This document shows positions 1 through 10,346 of a DNA stretch of 64,000 nt, in pieces (the first letter of the stretch is position 1; every line of letters starts with the position of its first letter). The notes under the pieces were generated by a model, which was not told the DNA's origin, did no database searches, and saw nothing but the letters and a program-made list of their open reading frames with translations. Source of the DNA: Herbaspirillum hiltneri N3 (lineage in GTDB: Bacteria; Pseudomonadota; Gammaproteobacteria; Burkholderiales; Burkholderiaceae_D); the NCBI RefSeq assembly GCF_001267925.1, contig NZ_CP011409.1, forward strand, positions 1,612,001-1,676,000, read 5' to 3'. A program made the translations under genes and the position numbers.

Positions 1-644
1 TCGCTGAGCACCGGTTCTTCGATGAACATCAGTTTGTACTGTTCGAGTTCCTTGACCAGCACCTTGGCCATGGGCTTGTGCACGCGGCCGTGGAAGTCGA
101 CGCCGATGCCGACGTTGGGGCCGACCGCTTCACGCACGGCGGCAACGTTGGCCAGCGTGAGTTCGACCTTGTCCCAGGTGTCGATGAACTGCATTTCTTC
201 GGTGCCGTTCATCTTGACGGCGGTGAAGCCGCGCGCCACCGCATCCTTGGCGGCCTTCGCGGTGTCGGCCGGCCGGTCGCCGCCGATCCACGAATACACG
301 CGGATGCTGTCGCGCACCGGGCCGCCCAGCAACTGGTTGACCGGCAGGCCGAGCGCCTTTCCCTTGATGTCCCACAAAGCCTGATCGATGCCGGCGAGCG
401 CGCTCATGTGGATCGCGCCGCCGCGGTAAAAACCGCCGCGGTAGAGCACGGTCCAGTGATCTTCGATGTTGCGCGGGTCCTTGCCGATCAGGTAATCGGC
501 CAGTTCTTCAACGGCGGCGGCGACGCTGTGTGCGCGGCCTTCGACCACCGGTTCGCCCCAGCCGACGATGCCTTCATCGGTTTCGATCTTGAGGAAGCAC
601 CAGCGCGGTGGCACGATAAAGGTAGTCAGTTTTGTGATTTTCAT
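1..644 (-). CDS. dgoD: D-galactonate dehydratase, 5' part (C-terminus outside window)
   Basis: Enolase-superfamily enzyme that dehydrates D-galactonate to 2-dehydro-3-deoxy-D-galactonate. The first 214 residues are in the window and the gene runs off the left edge. It starts [20 protein letters not shown]. The N-terminal capping domain is complete, and the barrel domain begins with the VDFHGR motif and later FIEEP. These place D183 and E209 (metal ligands) and H185 (catalytic) at the same numbers as in E. coli DgoD, which separates it from generic mandelate racemases. The remaining ligands lie outside the window. It is the last visible gene of the minus-strand run galM-like, dgoK, dgoA, dgoD, with a gap of about 105 bases after dgoA. 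No strong Shine-Dalgarno is visible. Family call is firm; substrate is well supported by context. Confidence 0.93.
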   Translation of the reverse strand, partial: MKITKLTTFIVPPRWCFLKIETDEGIVGWGEPVVEGRAHSVAAAVEELADYLIGKDPRNIEDHWTVLYRGGFYRGGAIHMSALAGIDQALWDIKGKALGLPVNQLLGGPVRDSIRVYSWIGGDRPADTAKAAKDAVARGFTAVKMNGTEEMQFIDTWDKVELTLANVAAVREAVGPNVGIGVDFHGRVHKPMAKVLVKELEQYKLMFIEEPVLS

Positions 645-749
645 CGGAGATGATCCGTTCTGAGAAAAAGCGCCCATTCTTGCGGCGGGCTGGTTAAGGA
701 GCGTCCGGTCGTCACGCTCATGTTCGCGACCCTGCGACCGGCTTCTTTT

Positions 750-1403
750 TTAGGTGGTCGGTGTGGATGCACCGTGACGGGTTTGCCAGGCGCTGACGAA
801 GGCCTTGGCGTTCTCGGCGACGGTGGCGGCCGTCATGCCCGGCTTGAACAGCGCCGAGCCGAGACCGAAACCGGATGCGCCGGCATTGACGAACACCGAT
901 ACGCTGCTGGGCATGATGCCGCCTACCGGCAGCAGCGCGACCGAGGCCGGGATGACTGCGCGCCAGGCTTTGACGACGTGCGGTCCGAGCTGCTCGGCCG
1001 GAAACATCTTGAGCACGTCGGCGCCGGCGGCCAGCGCGGCAAATGCTTCGGTCACGGTGGCAACGCCGGGGGCGCTGCACAGACCGGCATCCTTGGCGGC
1101 GCCGATGACGCGCGCATCGCTGTGCGGCATGACGATCAGTTCGCCGCCCGCGGCCTTGACCTGGGCGACTTGTTCGGGGCTGAGCACGGTGCCTGCGCCG
1201 ATCACGCAATCGGCCGGCAGCGTGCGGCGCAGCGTGGCGATGCTTTGCAGCGGTTCAGGCGAGTTGAGCGGTACTTCGATGACGCGGAAGCCGGCTTCAT
1301 ACAAGGCCTTGCCGATGGCTTCGACTTCGTCGGGACGGACGCCGCGCAGGATGGCGATCAGGCCGCAGTGCTGCAGGGCTTGCTGGAAATGATTCTTCGG
1401 CAT
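750..1403 (-). CDS. dgoA: 2-dehydro-3-deoxy-6-phosphogalactonate aldolase
   Basis: Class I aldolase that splits 2-dehydro-3-deoxy-6-phosphogalactonate into pyruvate and glyceraldehyde 3-phosphate, the final step of the De Ley-Doudoroff galactose route. The 217-residue protein has the KDPG-aldolase barrel: ILRGVRP near residue 20, E43 in RVIEVPL, and the Schiff-base lysine K132 in the LKMFPAEQ motif. The reading frame is open further upstream, but those codons overlap the end of dgoK and have no family likeness, so I start at MPKNHF, 4 bases after the dgoK stop. This is tight operon spacing. A KDPG aldolase is the alternative, but the neighbours are dgoK and dgoD. Confidence 0.93.
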   Translation of the reverse strand: MPKNHFQQALQHCGLIAILRGVRPDEVEAIGKALYEAGFRVIEVPLNSPEPLQSIATLRRTLPADCVIGAGTVLSPEQVAQVKAAGGELIVMPHSDARVIGAAKDAGLCSAPGVATVTEAFAALAAGADVLKMFPAEQLGPHVVKAWRAVIPASVALLPVGGIMPSSVSVFVNAGASGFGLGSALFKPGMTAATVAENAKAFVSAWQTRHGASTPTT

Positions 1404-1407
1404 GATT

Positions 1408-2433
1408 CTACTTTCTCGATGTTCGCGGTGAGGGGGAAACCAGGCCCGCATGCGCGGCCAGTTTCCACAAGCCGTGCTCGGTGGCGGCAGCGGCGATTTC
1501 AATGTTGGTCAGGTCGTACAGCGCCAGCGCCTGACGGTAGCGCTCGCACAGTGCGTCGTCGCCGATGAGGGCGATGCGCTGCTGCCGGATCCCGTCGGTG
1601 GTTGCCAGCAGCGCGGCGATTTCGTGGCCGATCAGCAGCCCGGACAGATAGTGCGCCTGGGCGCGCGGCGACAGTTCGCCGGTCAGGCCGAGCGTGCGGC
1701 TGCTGAAGATGTTGGACAGCATGCCGGCACGGCCGTCGGCCGACTTCGCCACCAGCGCGCCGCGCGCGAAGGCGGCGTTGTCCTCGGCATCGGTTGTATC
1801 GGCGGCGGCGCGCTGCATGGTGCGGCCGAGGATGGTGTGATTGCTCAGCACGGCATACATCTCGCCGGTCATGAAGGTGTCGAAATGTTCGATGCGCTTG
1901 CCGCGCACGTGCACCCATTTCGAATGCGTGCCGGGCAGGCCGATCAGGAGATCATCGACCTGCAGCTGGTCGAGGATGCCGGCGACCTGGGTTTCCTCGC
2001 CGCGCATCACGTTGGGCAGCGCCGAGCGTTGCAGCAATCCCGGGACGATATGCAGCGGCACGCCGAAGCCGGTGTCGACAACGGTCATGGTGTTGCCCAC
2101 TTCGCTGACGGCCAGCGGCACGTCGAGGTAGGGCGCTTCACGCCAGCCCTGTTTGCTGCCGACCATGCCGGCGGCGATCAACGGAGTGATCGGGAAATCG
2201 CGCAGCCAGTCGCCGCAGGCGGCTTGCAGCGCGCGACGGAAGCCGGCGTCGGGTGTGTCGGCGGCAGCATCCGTACCTTCTTCGGCCGGCGGCAAATTCA
2301 TGATCCCCCACGGCAACGCACGCTTGTCGGCCACGCGACCGTCGGCGTTGAAGCGGTAGGCGCGCAGCGAGGTGGTGCCCCAGTCGAGCGCGATCAGGCC
2401 GGTGGAGGATGAGGAAGGAGTTGCTGGCGTCAT
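1408..2433 (-). CDS. dgoK: 2-dehydro-3-deoxygalactonokinase
   Basis: Kinase that phosphorylates 2-dehydro-3-deoxygalactonate at C6 with ATP, between DgoD and DgoA. The 341-residue protein opens with a short Ser/Thr-rich leader, then LIALDWGTTSLRAYRF (about residues 13-28), the nucleotide-binding phosphate-1 loop typical of DgoK. Further family motifs include GMVGSKQGW (about 108-116) and GLPGTHSKWV (about 164-173). Length is slightly above the usual 290-330 residues. It sits 35 bases after the galM-like gene and 4 bases before dgoA, so it is probably co-transcribed with both. Confidence 0.93.
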   Translation of the reverse strand: MTPATPSSSSTGLIALDWGTTSLRAYRFNADGRVADKRALPWGIMNLPPAEEGTDAAADTPDAGFRRALQAACGDWLRDFPITPLIAAGMVGSKQGWREAPYLDVPLAVSEVGNTMTVVDTGFGVPLHIVPGLLQRSALPNVMRGEETQVAGILDQLQVDDLLIGLPGTHSKWVHVRGKRIEHFDTFMTGEMYAVLSNHTILGRTMQRAAADTTDAEDNAAFARGALVAKSADGRAGMLSNIFSSRTLGLTGELSPRAQAHYLSGLLIGHEIAALLATTDGIRQQRIALIGDDALCERYRQALALYDLTNIEIAAAATEHGLWKLAAHAGLVSPSPRTSRK

Positions 2434-2468
2434 TGTGTATTCGGTGTCAGTGCAAGGTCAGAGCAGAT

Positions 2469-3398
2469 TCAAATCTCGCTCACGATGAAATGCGTGAGCA
2501 ATCGCATCGACGCATCCGGCGCCAGGTTGACCAGGCCGTCGCGGCCGGGCATGTGGAAGGCGTCGATCGGATGCGTGATCGGCTCCAGGCAAAAATAGTC
2601 GAGGCCGGGCGGGCGGTACATGAGGCTGTAGCCCGTGCAGTTTTCCATCTGCATGCTCAGGCGCAGGCCGCGGTCGGGGTAGTCGATGTGCGAGACGCCG
2701 TCCCAGCCGGTAAAACAGTTGTCGATCAGCGGACCGTCGATGGGGAACTCGACCGGTGCGAACCGGTTGTAGTCGAAGGTCGCCGGGAAGTCACGCGTAT
2801 GCCCGGTCGGGATCGGATCGGCGCCGCACAGCCAGACGCCGTCGGCGCGCGACTGCAGGCGCGTTTCGGCATTGCGTGGGAAGTAGGGATGCAGGCCGAG
2901 GCCGAACGGCAGTTCTTCCGCGCCGCGATTGGTGACTTGCAGGTCGATCGTCAGGCCATCCTGGTTCAGTGTCAGCGTTTGCGTCGCGCTATAGGTATAT
3001 GGATCGCCGTCGTACTGGGCCGAGTCCAGCGCCAGCACGATGTGCTGGTCGCTTTGTTCGGCGACGCGCCATGCCTGCAGCCAGCCGTCGCCGTGGATGG
3101 GATAGTTTTCACCGGCGCGGTTTTGCAGGACGGGATAGTGCAGGTCCTTGTGCATGAAGCCGCCTTCGGTGATGCGGTTCGACCACGGCACCAGCGGGAA
3201 GCAGGCGGTCGTGTAGAGATCGTCGGCGCCGGCCCAGGGGCGCAGCAGCGGCGTCCATGCGCCGCGCCATTCCAGGTCCCATGCCGCGATGCTGGCGCCC
3301 AGTCCGGGCAGCACGCTCAGGCGTTGATGTCCGGACCGAAGGGTCACGGTCTCAATGGCGGACGCGCCGCCGCGCTGCGCTGCTGGGGATGTGGTCAT
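2469..3398 (-). CDS. aldose 1-epimerase family protein (galactose mutarotase-like)
   Basis: 309-residue protein of the GalM/aldose-1-epimerase fold, expected to interconvert alpha and beta anomers of an aldose in the cytoplasm. Visible motifs are FPLVPWSNRI (near residue 67), NYPIHGDGWLQ (near 96), GLGLHPYFPR (near 167, with the catalytic-type His) and FCLEPITHP near residue 277 with the probable catalytic glutamate. As first gene of the dgo run it would supply the anomer used by the aldose 1-dehydrogenase encoded at 16004. It diverges from the ytfQ-like gene across a 493-base spacer that carries a structured repeat and a putative operator. The exact sugar is inferred from neighbours. Confidence 0.85.
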   Translation of the reverse strand: MTTSPAAQRGGASAIETVTLRSGHQRLSVLPGLGASIAAWDLEWRGAWTPLLRPWAGADDLYTTACFPLVPWSNRITEGGFMHKDLHYPVLQNRAGENYPIHGDGWLQAWRVAEQSDQHIVLALDSAQYDGDPYTYSATQTLTLNQDGLTIDLQVTNRGAEELPFGLGLHPYFPRNAETRLQSRADGVWLCGADPIPTGHTRDFPATFDYNRFAPVEFPIDGPLIDNCFTGWDGVSHIDYPDRGLRLSMQMENCTGYSLMYRPPGLDYFCLEPITHPIDAFHMPGRDGLVNLAPDASMRLLTHFIVSEI

Positions 3399-3470
3399 GG
3401 CGTCTCGGTTGCTGTCTCGATTATCTGGGCGGATGCTGTACGGTCTGCTCCGCCTGGGCTTGCTGCCTAA

Positions 3471-3571
3471 GAGCGACTAACAAAACGCCGCTGGCGGCGT
3501 TGCTTCTCCTAGCCGTACGTTCGTACTGTCTTCGTCGGCGCGCCTTGCCATCGACGTCTTGTTAGTAGCTC
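3471..3571. repeat. structured dispersed repeat, copy A (about 101 bases)
   Basis: Bounded by inverted arms: GAGCGACTAACAA at the left pairs with TTGTTAGTAGCTC at the right with one mismatch. Inside are a perfect hairpin AACGCCGCTGGCGGCGTT and a small hairpin GTACGTTCGTAC. A core of about 65 bases matches copy B at 16797-16861 at roughly 56 positions. The arms differ in sequence between the copies but pair in both. No ORF is conserved. It may be a REP/MITE-like element or a structured RNA. Confidence 0.75.
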
Positions 3572-3730
3572 TAACGCAAAAACAGCGCCGATCCTAACAT
3601 CGCCGACCGATGCGGAATAATGAAAAATTGATAAACATTGATATCAAAAACGATCTGGCAGTCAGCATTTCGTCATCGATGTAGTTTGATAAAACGCCAT
3701 GCTTGTTTCGGTATCGGATGTGGCTAAAAA

Positions 3731-3746
3731 TTCATTGGATAGATAT
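3731..3746 (+). promoter_or_regulatory. putative GbpR/GguR-type LysR operator upstream of ytfQ
   Basis: TTCATTGGATAGATAT closely matches ATCATTAGAAATGTAT at 8948 and TTCATTAGAAATATAT at 17960. All three lie in front of genes of the sugar locus. It ends 145 bases before the ytfQ start, in the divergent spacer. Assignment to the LysR regulator at 16953 is inference from position. Confidence 0.5.
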
Positions 3747-3891
3747 TTCTCGCTCTCCTACTATTGATCGGCACATTTCGCTGCACGCCATGTGCCAGCG
3801 AACCCGCAAATGACGGCGCCTCCGTTCCCCCACGACAGCGCCGGACACCAATAAAAACAGTTCGTGTTGATAAACATAATTGGAGACAACA

Positions 3892-4863
3892 ATGAAAATG
3901 ACTCGCAGAACCCTGCTGGGCGCCGCCGTTTGCATGACCCTGGGCTTGAGCGTCCTCTCCGGCGCCGTGGCTGCCGACAAACCGTTGACAATGGGCTTCT
4001 CCCAGGTCGGCGCCGAAAGCGAATGGCGTACCGCCAACACCGCCTCGATCAAGGACGCCGCCAAGAAGGCAGGCGTCAACCTGAAATTTGCCGATGCCCA
4101 GCAAAAGCAGGAAAACCAGGTCAAGGCCATCCGTTCCTTCATCGCGCAAAAGGTCGACGTGATCGCCTTCTCGCCGGTGGTTGAATCGGGCTGGGACACG
4201 GTCCTGCGCGAAGCCAAGGCCGCCAAGATCCCGGTGATCCTGACTGACCGCGCCGTCAACGTGAGCGACAAGTCGCTGTACGTGACCTTCATCGGTTCCG
4301 ATTTCGTCGAAGAAGGCCGTCGCGCCGGACGCTGGCTGATGGATCGCGCCAAGACCATGCCGGCCGGCGACATCAACATCGTCGAGCTGCAAGGCACCGT
4401 CGGCTCGGCGCCGGCAATCGACCGCAAGGTTGGTTTCGAAGAAGTGATCAAGGCCAATCCCAATCTGAAGATCATCCGTTCCCAGACCGGCGACTTCACC
4501 CGCGCCAAGGGCAAGGAAGTCATGGAAGCCTTCCTCAAGGCCGACGGCAAGAAGATCAACGTACTCTACGCGCATAACGACGACATGGCCATCGGCGCCA
4601 TCCAGGCAATCGAAGAGGCCGGCCTGAAACCGGGCAAGGACATCATCGTGATTTCGATTGACGGCGTGAAGGGCGCGTTCGAAGCCATGATGGCCGGCAA
4701 GCTCAATGTCACCGTCGAGTGCAGCCCGCTGCTCGGCCCACAACTGATGTCCATCGCCAAGGACGTCAAGGCCGGCAAGGAAGTGCCGAAACGCATCACC
4801 ACTGAAGAAGGCGTGTTCCCGGCCGAAGTCGCGGCCAAGGAATTCCCTAACCGCAAGTATTGA
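3892..4863 (+). CDS. ytfQ: galactofuranose/galactose-type ABC transporter, periplasmic binding protein
   Basis: 323-residue periplasmic sugar-binding protein. It has a signal peptide of about 27 residues (MKMTRRTLLG start, hydrophobic stretch, cleavage after AVA). The mature part follows E. coli YtfQ closely from memory: MGFSQVGAESEWR, QQKQENQVKAIRSF, VELQGTVGSAPAIDRK, RSQTGDFTRAKGKEVMEAF and YAHNDDMAIGAIQAI. The start at 3892 has GGAGA five bases upstream; a TTG 12 bases earlier lacks a ribosome site. It heads the ytfQRT-yjfF set but is separated from the ATPase gene by 251 bases containing two hairpins. In this context the ligand may be galactose or another aldose rather than strictly galactofuranose. 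Confidence 0.9.
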   Translation: MKMTRRTLLGAAVCMTLGLSVLSGAVAADKPLTMGFSQVGAESEWRTANTASIKDAAKKAGVNLKFADAQQKQENQVKAIRSFIAQKVDVIAFSPVVESGWDTVLREAKAAKIPVILTDRAVNVSDKSLYVTFIGSDFVEEGRRAGRWLMDRAKTMPAGDINIVELQGTVGSAPAIDRKVGFEEVIKANPNLKIIRSQTGDFTRAKGKEVMEAFLKADGKKINVLYAHNDDMAIGAIQAIEEAGLKPGKDIIVISIDGVKGAFEAMMAGKLNVTVECSPLLGPQLMSIAKDVKAGKEVPKRITTEEGVFPAEVAAKEFPNRKY

Positions 4864-4868
4864 TGCTT

Positions 4869-4894
4869 AGAGACGGTTTCATAAAACCGTCTCT
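4869..4894 (+). other. perfect 11-bp stem hairpin after ytfQ stop
   Basis: AGAGACGGTTT pairs exactly with AAACCGTCTCT around a 4-base CATA loop, five bases after the ytfQ stop codon. There is no U-run after it, so it is more likely an mRNA 3'-stabilising hairpin than a terminator. Confidence 0.6.
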
Positions 4895-5071
4895 TAATAC
4901 CGGATACTGATCGGTCTCCCCCGCATGTGACCCATGCCGGTTCCGATCGTATGGCCGGGAAAGCAATTTCCCGGTGTTGTTTCTCCTCTGCTCTGGAGTA
5001 ACCCCTGGGCCTTGAACGATGCGCTGCAATGCCCCTCTGTGTTGCAGCGGATCTGCTCAACAGGCTTTGAG

Positions 5072-5099
5072 CGGCGGGCTTCGGCCCGCCGTTTTTTTC
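5072..5099 (+). terminator. intrinsic terminator between ytfQ and ytfR
   Basis: CGGCGGGC, loop TTCG, then GCCCGCCG pair perfectly and are followed by seven T. It ends only 16 bases before the ytfR ATG, so transcription reaching ytfR must read through it or start after ytfQ. It probably sets a high binding-protein to membrane-component ratio. Confidence 0.8.
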
Positions 5100-5114
5100 T
5101 CTTGCGGTAACGCC

Positions 5115-6688
<1,574 letters not shown>

Positions 6689-6692
<4 letters not shown>

Positions 6693-7783
6693 GCGCATCA
6701 ATGAATTCCAATCTGGTTTCCAATCGCACTGCCTTTTCGGGCGCCGCCGCCAACCGCCTGCGACGCGCCTTGTTTCATCCCCTGAGCCGGCCGCTGGGCG
6801 CGCTGGCGGTACTGCTGCTGATCGACTTCTTCATGATCCCGGGTTTCTTCCGCATTGAGATGAAGGATGGCCATCTGTACGGCAGCGTGATCGATATCGT
6901 CAACCGCGCGGCGCCGCTGATGCTGGCGGCGCTGGGCATGACGCTGGTGATCGCCACGCGCGGCATCGACATTTCGGTCGGCGCGGTGGTGGCGATTTCG
7001 GGCACGATTGCGGCGATGCTGATCGGCGGCACCATGGTCGTCAACAACGGCGTGCCGGAATACGTCAGCAATATCCCGATGGGCTGGGCGCTGGCTGCCG
7101 CGCTCGGCGTGGCGCTGCTGTGCGGCGCGTGGAATGGCTTGCTGGTGGCGACGCTGGGCCTGCAACCGATCATCGCCACGCTGATCCTGATGGTGGCGGG
7201 GCGCGGGCTGGCGCAGCTGCTGACCGATGGCCAGATCATCACGGTGTACTACAAGCCGTTCTTCTATCTCGGCAGCGGTTACCTGTGGGGTTTGCCGTTC
7301 TCGCTGTTCATCGTCGCCGGCATGTTCGTGGTGCTCGCACTGCTGATGCGCAAGACCGCGCTGGGCCTGTTCATCCAGTCGGTCGGCATCAATCCGGTGG
7401 CGTCGCGGCTGGCCGGCATCCGCACCGCGGCGCTGATCTTTTTCGTCTACATCTTCTGCAGCCTGTGCGCCGGACTGGCCGGATTGATGATCAGCGCCAA
7501 CATCAAGAGCGCCGACGCCAACAACGCCGGCCTGCTGCTCGAGCTGGACGCGATCCTGGCGGTGACGCTGGGCGGCACTTCGCTGGCTGGCGGCAAGTTC
7601 AGCCTGGTCGGCAGCGTGATCGGCGCGCTGATCATCCAGGCGCTGACGTACACGATCTATTCATTGGGCGTGCCGCCGGAAGTCAACATGGTGGTCAAGT
7701 CGGTGGTGGTGTTCCTGGTCTGTCTGTCGCAATCCCCGGAATTCCGCCGTCTGCGTTTGTTCAAATCCGGCAACCAAGCCTGA
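6689..7783 (+). CDS. ytfT: sugar ABC transporter permease (YtfT type)
   Basis: 364-residue inner-membrane permease of the RbsC/AraH family, with about eight to ten hydrophobic segments. Typical motifs are ALGMTLVIATRGIDISVGA (near residue 75) and LDAILAVTLGGTSLAGGKF (near 286). It starts with GTG overlapping the ytfR stop (GTGA), with AGGAG six bases upstream; an ATG four codons later is the alternative. With YjfF it should form the heterodimeric channel of the galactofuranose-type importer. Confidence 0.9.
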
Positions 7784-7820
7784 TGTCCAGGGAAAATCAA
7801 GGAAAAATCCAGGAAAAATC

Positions 7821-8858
7821 ATGAAGAATTTTCGCTCTTTTTTTCACCATCTGCTGGCTACGCCGTACTTCACCTCGCTGGTCACCGTCGCCTTGCTGGT
7901 GGTGCTGTTTGCGATGGGCTCGGTTGCCTACGACGGTTTCTTTTCGGTGCAGGTGGTGTTGAACCTGCTGATCGACAACGCCTTCCTGCTGGTGATCGGC
8001 ATCGGCATGACCTTCGTGATCCTGTCCGGCGGCATCGACCTGTCGGTCGGTTCGGTGCTGGCGTTGACCACGATGATCTCGGCCTATCTGCTGCAGTCGT
8101 GGCATTGGCATCCGCTGCTGGTGATCGTCTGCGTGCTGGTGCTGGGCGGCCTGTTCGGCGCGGCGATGGGGGGGCTGATCCATTTTTTCAAGCTGCAGCC
8201 GTTCATCGTCACGCTGGCCGGGATGTTCCTGGCGCGCGGCCTGTGTTATCTGATCAGCATCAATTCCATCACCATCGACGATCCGCTGTATGTGGCGATG
8301 TCGCAGACGCGGCTGGAGTTCGGTGACGCCTTCATCTCGCCCAGCGTGGCGATTGCCCTGCTGATGCTGGCGCTGGCGATCTACCTGGCGCATTACACGC
8401 GCTTCGGCCGTGCCGTCTACGCCGTTGGCGGCAATGAGCAGTCGGCGCTGCTGATGGGTTTGCCGGTGGGGCGCACCAAGGTCGCGATTTATGCATTCAG
8501 CGGTTTCTGCGCGGCGCTGGCGGGTGTATTGTTCTCGTTCTACATGCTGTCCGGCTACGGCCTGCATGCGCAGGGCACCGAACTCGACGCCATCGCTGCG
8601 GTGGTCATCGGCGGTACCTTGCTGACGGGTGGTTACGGCTATGTGGCCGGCACCCTGACCGGGGTGCTGATCCTGGGCGTGATCCAGACGCTGATCGCCT
8701 TCGACGGTACGCTCAGTTCGTGGTGGACCAAGATTGTGATTGGCGTGCTGCTGTTCGTGTTTTGCCTGGCGCAGCGCCTGATGTCGATGGGCGCTGCCAA
8801 GGCGGCAGATGCGAATGGCGCCGCGGTTGCCGTCAAGCCGTCCGCGCAGGCGGCTTGA
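7821..8858 (+). CDS. yjfF: sugar ABC transporter permease (YjfF type)
   Basis: 345-residue second permease of the same importer. It has hydrophobic segments throughout, IGIGMTFVILSGGIDLSVGS near residue 55, YAVGGNEQSALLMGLPVGR near 200 and LDAIAAVVIGGTLLTGGYG near 255. It follows ytfT by 37 bases that contain GGAAAAATC-like repeats; the last, AGGAAAAATC, serves as ribosome site. The order SBP, ATPase, permease, permease matches E. coli ytfQRT-yjfF. Confidence 0.9.
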   Translation: MKNFRSFFHHLLATPYFTSLVTVALLVVLFAMGSVAYDGFFSVQVVLNLLIDNAFLLVIGIGMTFVILSGGIDLSVGSVLALTTMISAYLLQSWHWHPLLVIVCVLVLGGLFGAAMGGLIHFFKLQPFIVTLAGMFLARGLCYLISINSITIDDPLYVAMSQTRLEFGDAFISPSVAIALLMLALAIYLAHYTRFGRAVYAVGGNEQSALLMGLPVGRTKVAIYAFSGFCAALAGVLFSFYMLSGYGLHAQGTELDAIAAVVIGGTLLTGGYGYVAGTLTGVLILGVIQTLIAFDGTLSSWWTKIVIGVLLFVFCLAQRLMSMGAAKAADANGAAVAVKPSAQAA

Positions 8859-8876
8859 GGCATGTGGAAAGGGCAA

Positions 8877-8903
8877 AAAACGGCAGACGCGAGTCCTGCC
8901 GTT
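8877..8903. terminator. hairpin after yjfF, possible terminator
   Basis: AAACGGCAG pairs with CTGCCGTTT across a short loop, 20 bases after the yjfF stop. The run of A before it makes it stronger as a terminator for minus-strand transcription; on the plus strand only three T follow. Confidence 0.45.
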
Positions 8904-8947
8904 TGCGCAGAACTGATGTTGAAAACAATATGGGTTTTAGCAAAAAA

Positions 8948-8963
8948 ATCATTAGAAATGTAT
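8948..8963 (+). promoter_or_regulatory. putative GbpR/GguR-type LysR operator upstream of chvE
   Basis: ATCATTAGAAATGTAT, about 110 bases before the chvE start, matches the sites at 3731 and 17960. The flanking sequence (8941-8990) is AT-rich compared with the surrounding DNA, as expected of a promoter. Confidence 0.55.
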
Positions 8964-9071
8964 TGGTTTAATGATTATCGTAGAGGCCTTGCAAAACATC
9001 GGGCGTTCCCCGCGCGTTGAGAGATGTTTTGCATTGCCAGTAAAACAACAAACATTTAGGAGACGAGAAGT

Positions 9072-10145
9072 ATGAAACTCAAATCGGTATTGGCCGGGCT
9101 GACGCTTGGCCTGAGCATGGGTCTGATGGCAGTCAGCGCGCAAGTGAGCGCCCAGACCAAGGGCCTGATCGGTATCTCCATGCCGACCAAGTCGTCGGCG
9201 CGCTGGATTGCCGACGGCAACAACATGGTCAAGGTATTCAAGGAAAAGGGCTACCAGACCGACCTGCAATACGCGGAAGACGACATCCCGAATCAGCTGG
9301 CGCAGATCGAAAACATGGTGACCAAGGGCGTTAAAGTGCTGGTCATCGCGGCGATCGACGGCACCACGCTGTCCGACGTGCTGCAAAAAGCCGCCGACAA
9401 GGGCATCAAGGTCATCGCTTATGATCGCCTGATCCGCAACTCGAAGAACGTCGACTACTATGCGACTTTCGACAACTACCAGGTCGGCGTGCTGCAAGCT
9501 TCCTACATCGAAAAGGCGCTGGACCTGAAGTCCGGCAAGGGCCCGTTCAACATCGAACTGTTCGGCGGTTCGGCTGACGACAACAACGCCTTCTTCTTCT
9601 ACAACGGCGCCATGTCGGTCCTGAAGCCATACATCGACAAGGGCAAGCTGGTCGTGCGCAGCAAGCAAATGGGCATGGACAAGGTCGCAACCCTGCGTTG
9701 GGACGGCGCTACTGCGCAAGCCCGCATGGACAACCTGTTGAGCGCCTACTACGGCAATGCCCACGTCGACGCAGTGCTGTCGCCGTATGACGGCATCAGC
9801 ATCGGCATCATCTCCTCGCTCAAGGGCGTCGGCTACGGTACGCCGAAGCTGCCGATGCCGGTCGTGACCGGCCAGGATGCGGAAGTGCCTTCGGTCAAGT
9901 CCATCATCCGCGGCGAACAGCGTTCGACCATCTTCAAGGACACGCGTGAGCTGGCGAAGGTCACCGTTTCCATGGTGGACGCCGTGTTGTCGGGCAAAGC
10001 GCCAACCATCAACGACACCAAGACCTACAACAACGGCGTGAAGGTTATCCCTTCGTACCTGTTGAAGCCGGTCAGCGTTGACGCCAGCAACTGGAAAGAA
10101 GTGCTGGTCGGCAGCGGCTACTACACCGAAGCGCAAGTGAAGTAA
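9072..10145 (+). CDS. chvE: multiple-monosaccharide ABC transporter, periplasmic binding protein ChvE
   Basis: 357-residue binding protein with a signal peptide of about 27 residues (cleavage near AQVSA). The mature part carries the ChvE/XylF-like features [70 protein letters not shown] and [15 protein letters not shown]. ChvE proteins bind galactose, arabinose, glucose and other aldoses. A ribosome site AGGAG lies nine bases upstream. It is followed by hairpins and then the ATPase gene gguA, the order found beside Agrobacterium chvE. It likely feeds the downstream dehydrogenase/dehydratase genes. Confidence 0.92.
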   Translation: MKLKSVLAGLTLGLSMGLMAVSAQVSAQTKGLIGISMPTKSSARWIADGNNMVKVFKEKGYQTDLQYAEDDIPNQLAQIENMVTKGVKVLVIAAIDGTTLSDVLQKAADKGIKVIAYDRLIRNSKNVDYYATFDNYQVGVLQASYIEKALDLKSGKGPFNIELFGGSADDNNAFFFYNGAMSVLKPYIDKGKLVVRSKQMGMDKVATLRWDGATAQARMDNLLSAYYGNAHVDAVLSPYDGISIGIISSLKGVGYGTPKLPMPVVTGQDAEVPSVKSIIRGEQRSTIFKDTRELAKVTVSMVDAVLSGKAPTINDTKTYNNGVKVIPSYLLKPVSVDASNWKEVLVGSGYYTEAQVK

Positions 10146-10173
10146 TCCACTTGTTGCGCTGAGTGAGCACGGT

Positions 10174-10235
10174 CCGGCCGGCGCAAGCCGGCAGGACAAA
10201 AAAGCAACCCCGCGCCGCGCGCGCGGGGTTGGTGT
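10174..10235 (+). other. two GC-rich hairpins between chvE and gguA
   Basis: The first is GCCGGC/GCCGGC around a short loop near 10176-10190. The second has CAACCCCGCGC (10205-10215) pairing with GCGCGGGGTTG (10221-10231), followed by GTGTTT. The second may act as a weak terminator or as a 3' guard of chvE mRNA, parallel to the terminator between ytfQ and ytfR. Confidence 0.55.
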
Positions 10236-10346
10236 TTCCGGAGGCGGCGTTGTTGCAGCTGCAGCAGCGCCGGCCGGGGACCAGGATAGCGGCCCGCAGC
10301 ATCCCACCACAACGGCAGGCCGGAGCAGAAGAAGAGGTCAGAACAC

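Larger units (their letters stand above)
3399..3891. other. divergent intergenic region between epimerase and ytfQ-like gene
   Basis: 493 bases with no convincing gene. It holds the structured repeat at 3471-3571, an AT-rich stretch with the perfect palindrome TTGATATCAA at 3638-3647, and the shared motif TTCATTGGATAGATAT at 3731-3746. The promoters of both divergent units should lie here; I could not place -35/-10 boxes with confidence. A long ORF reading leftward across 3724-4743 is only an antisense shadow of the binding-protein gene. Confidence 0.6.
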
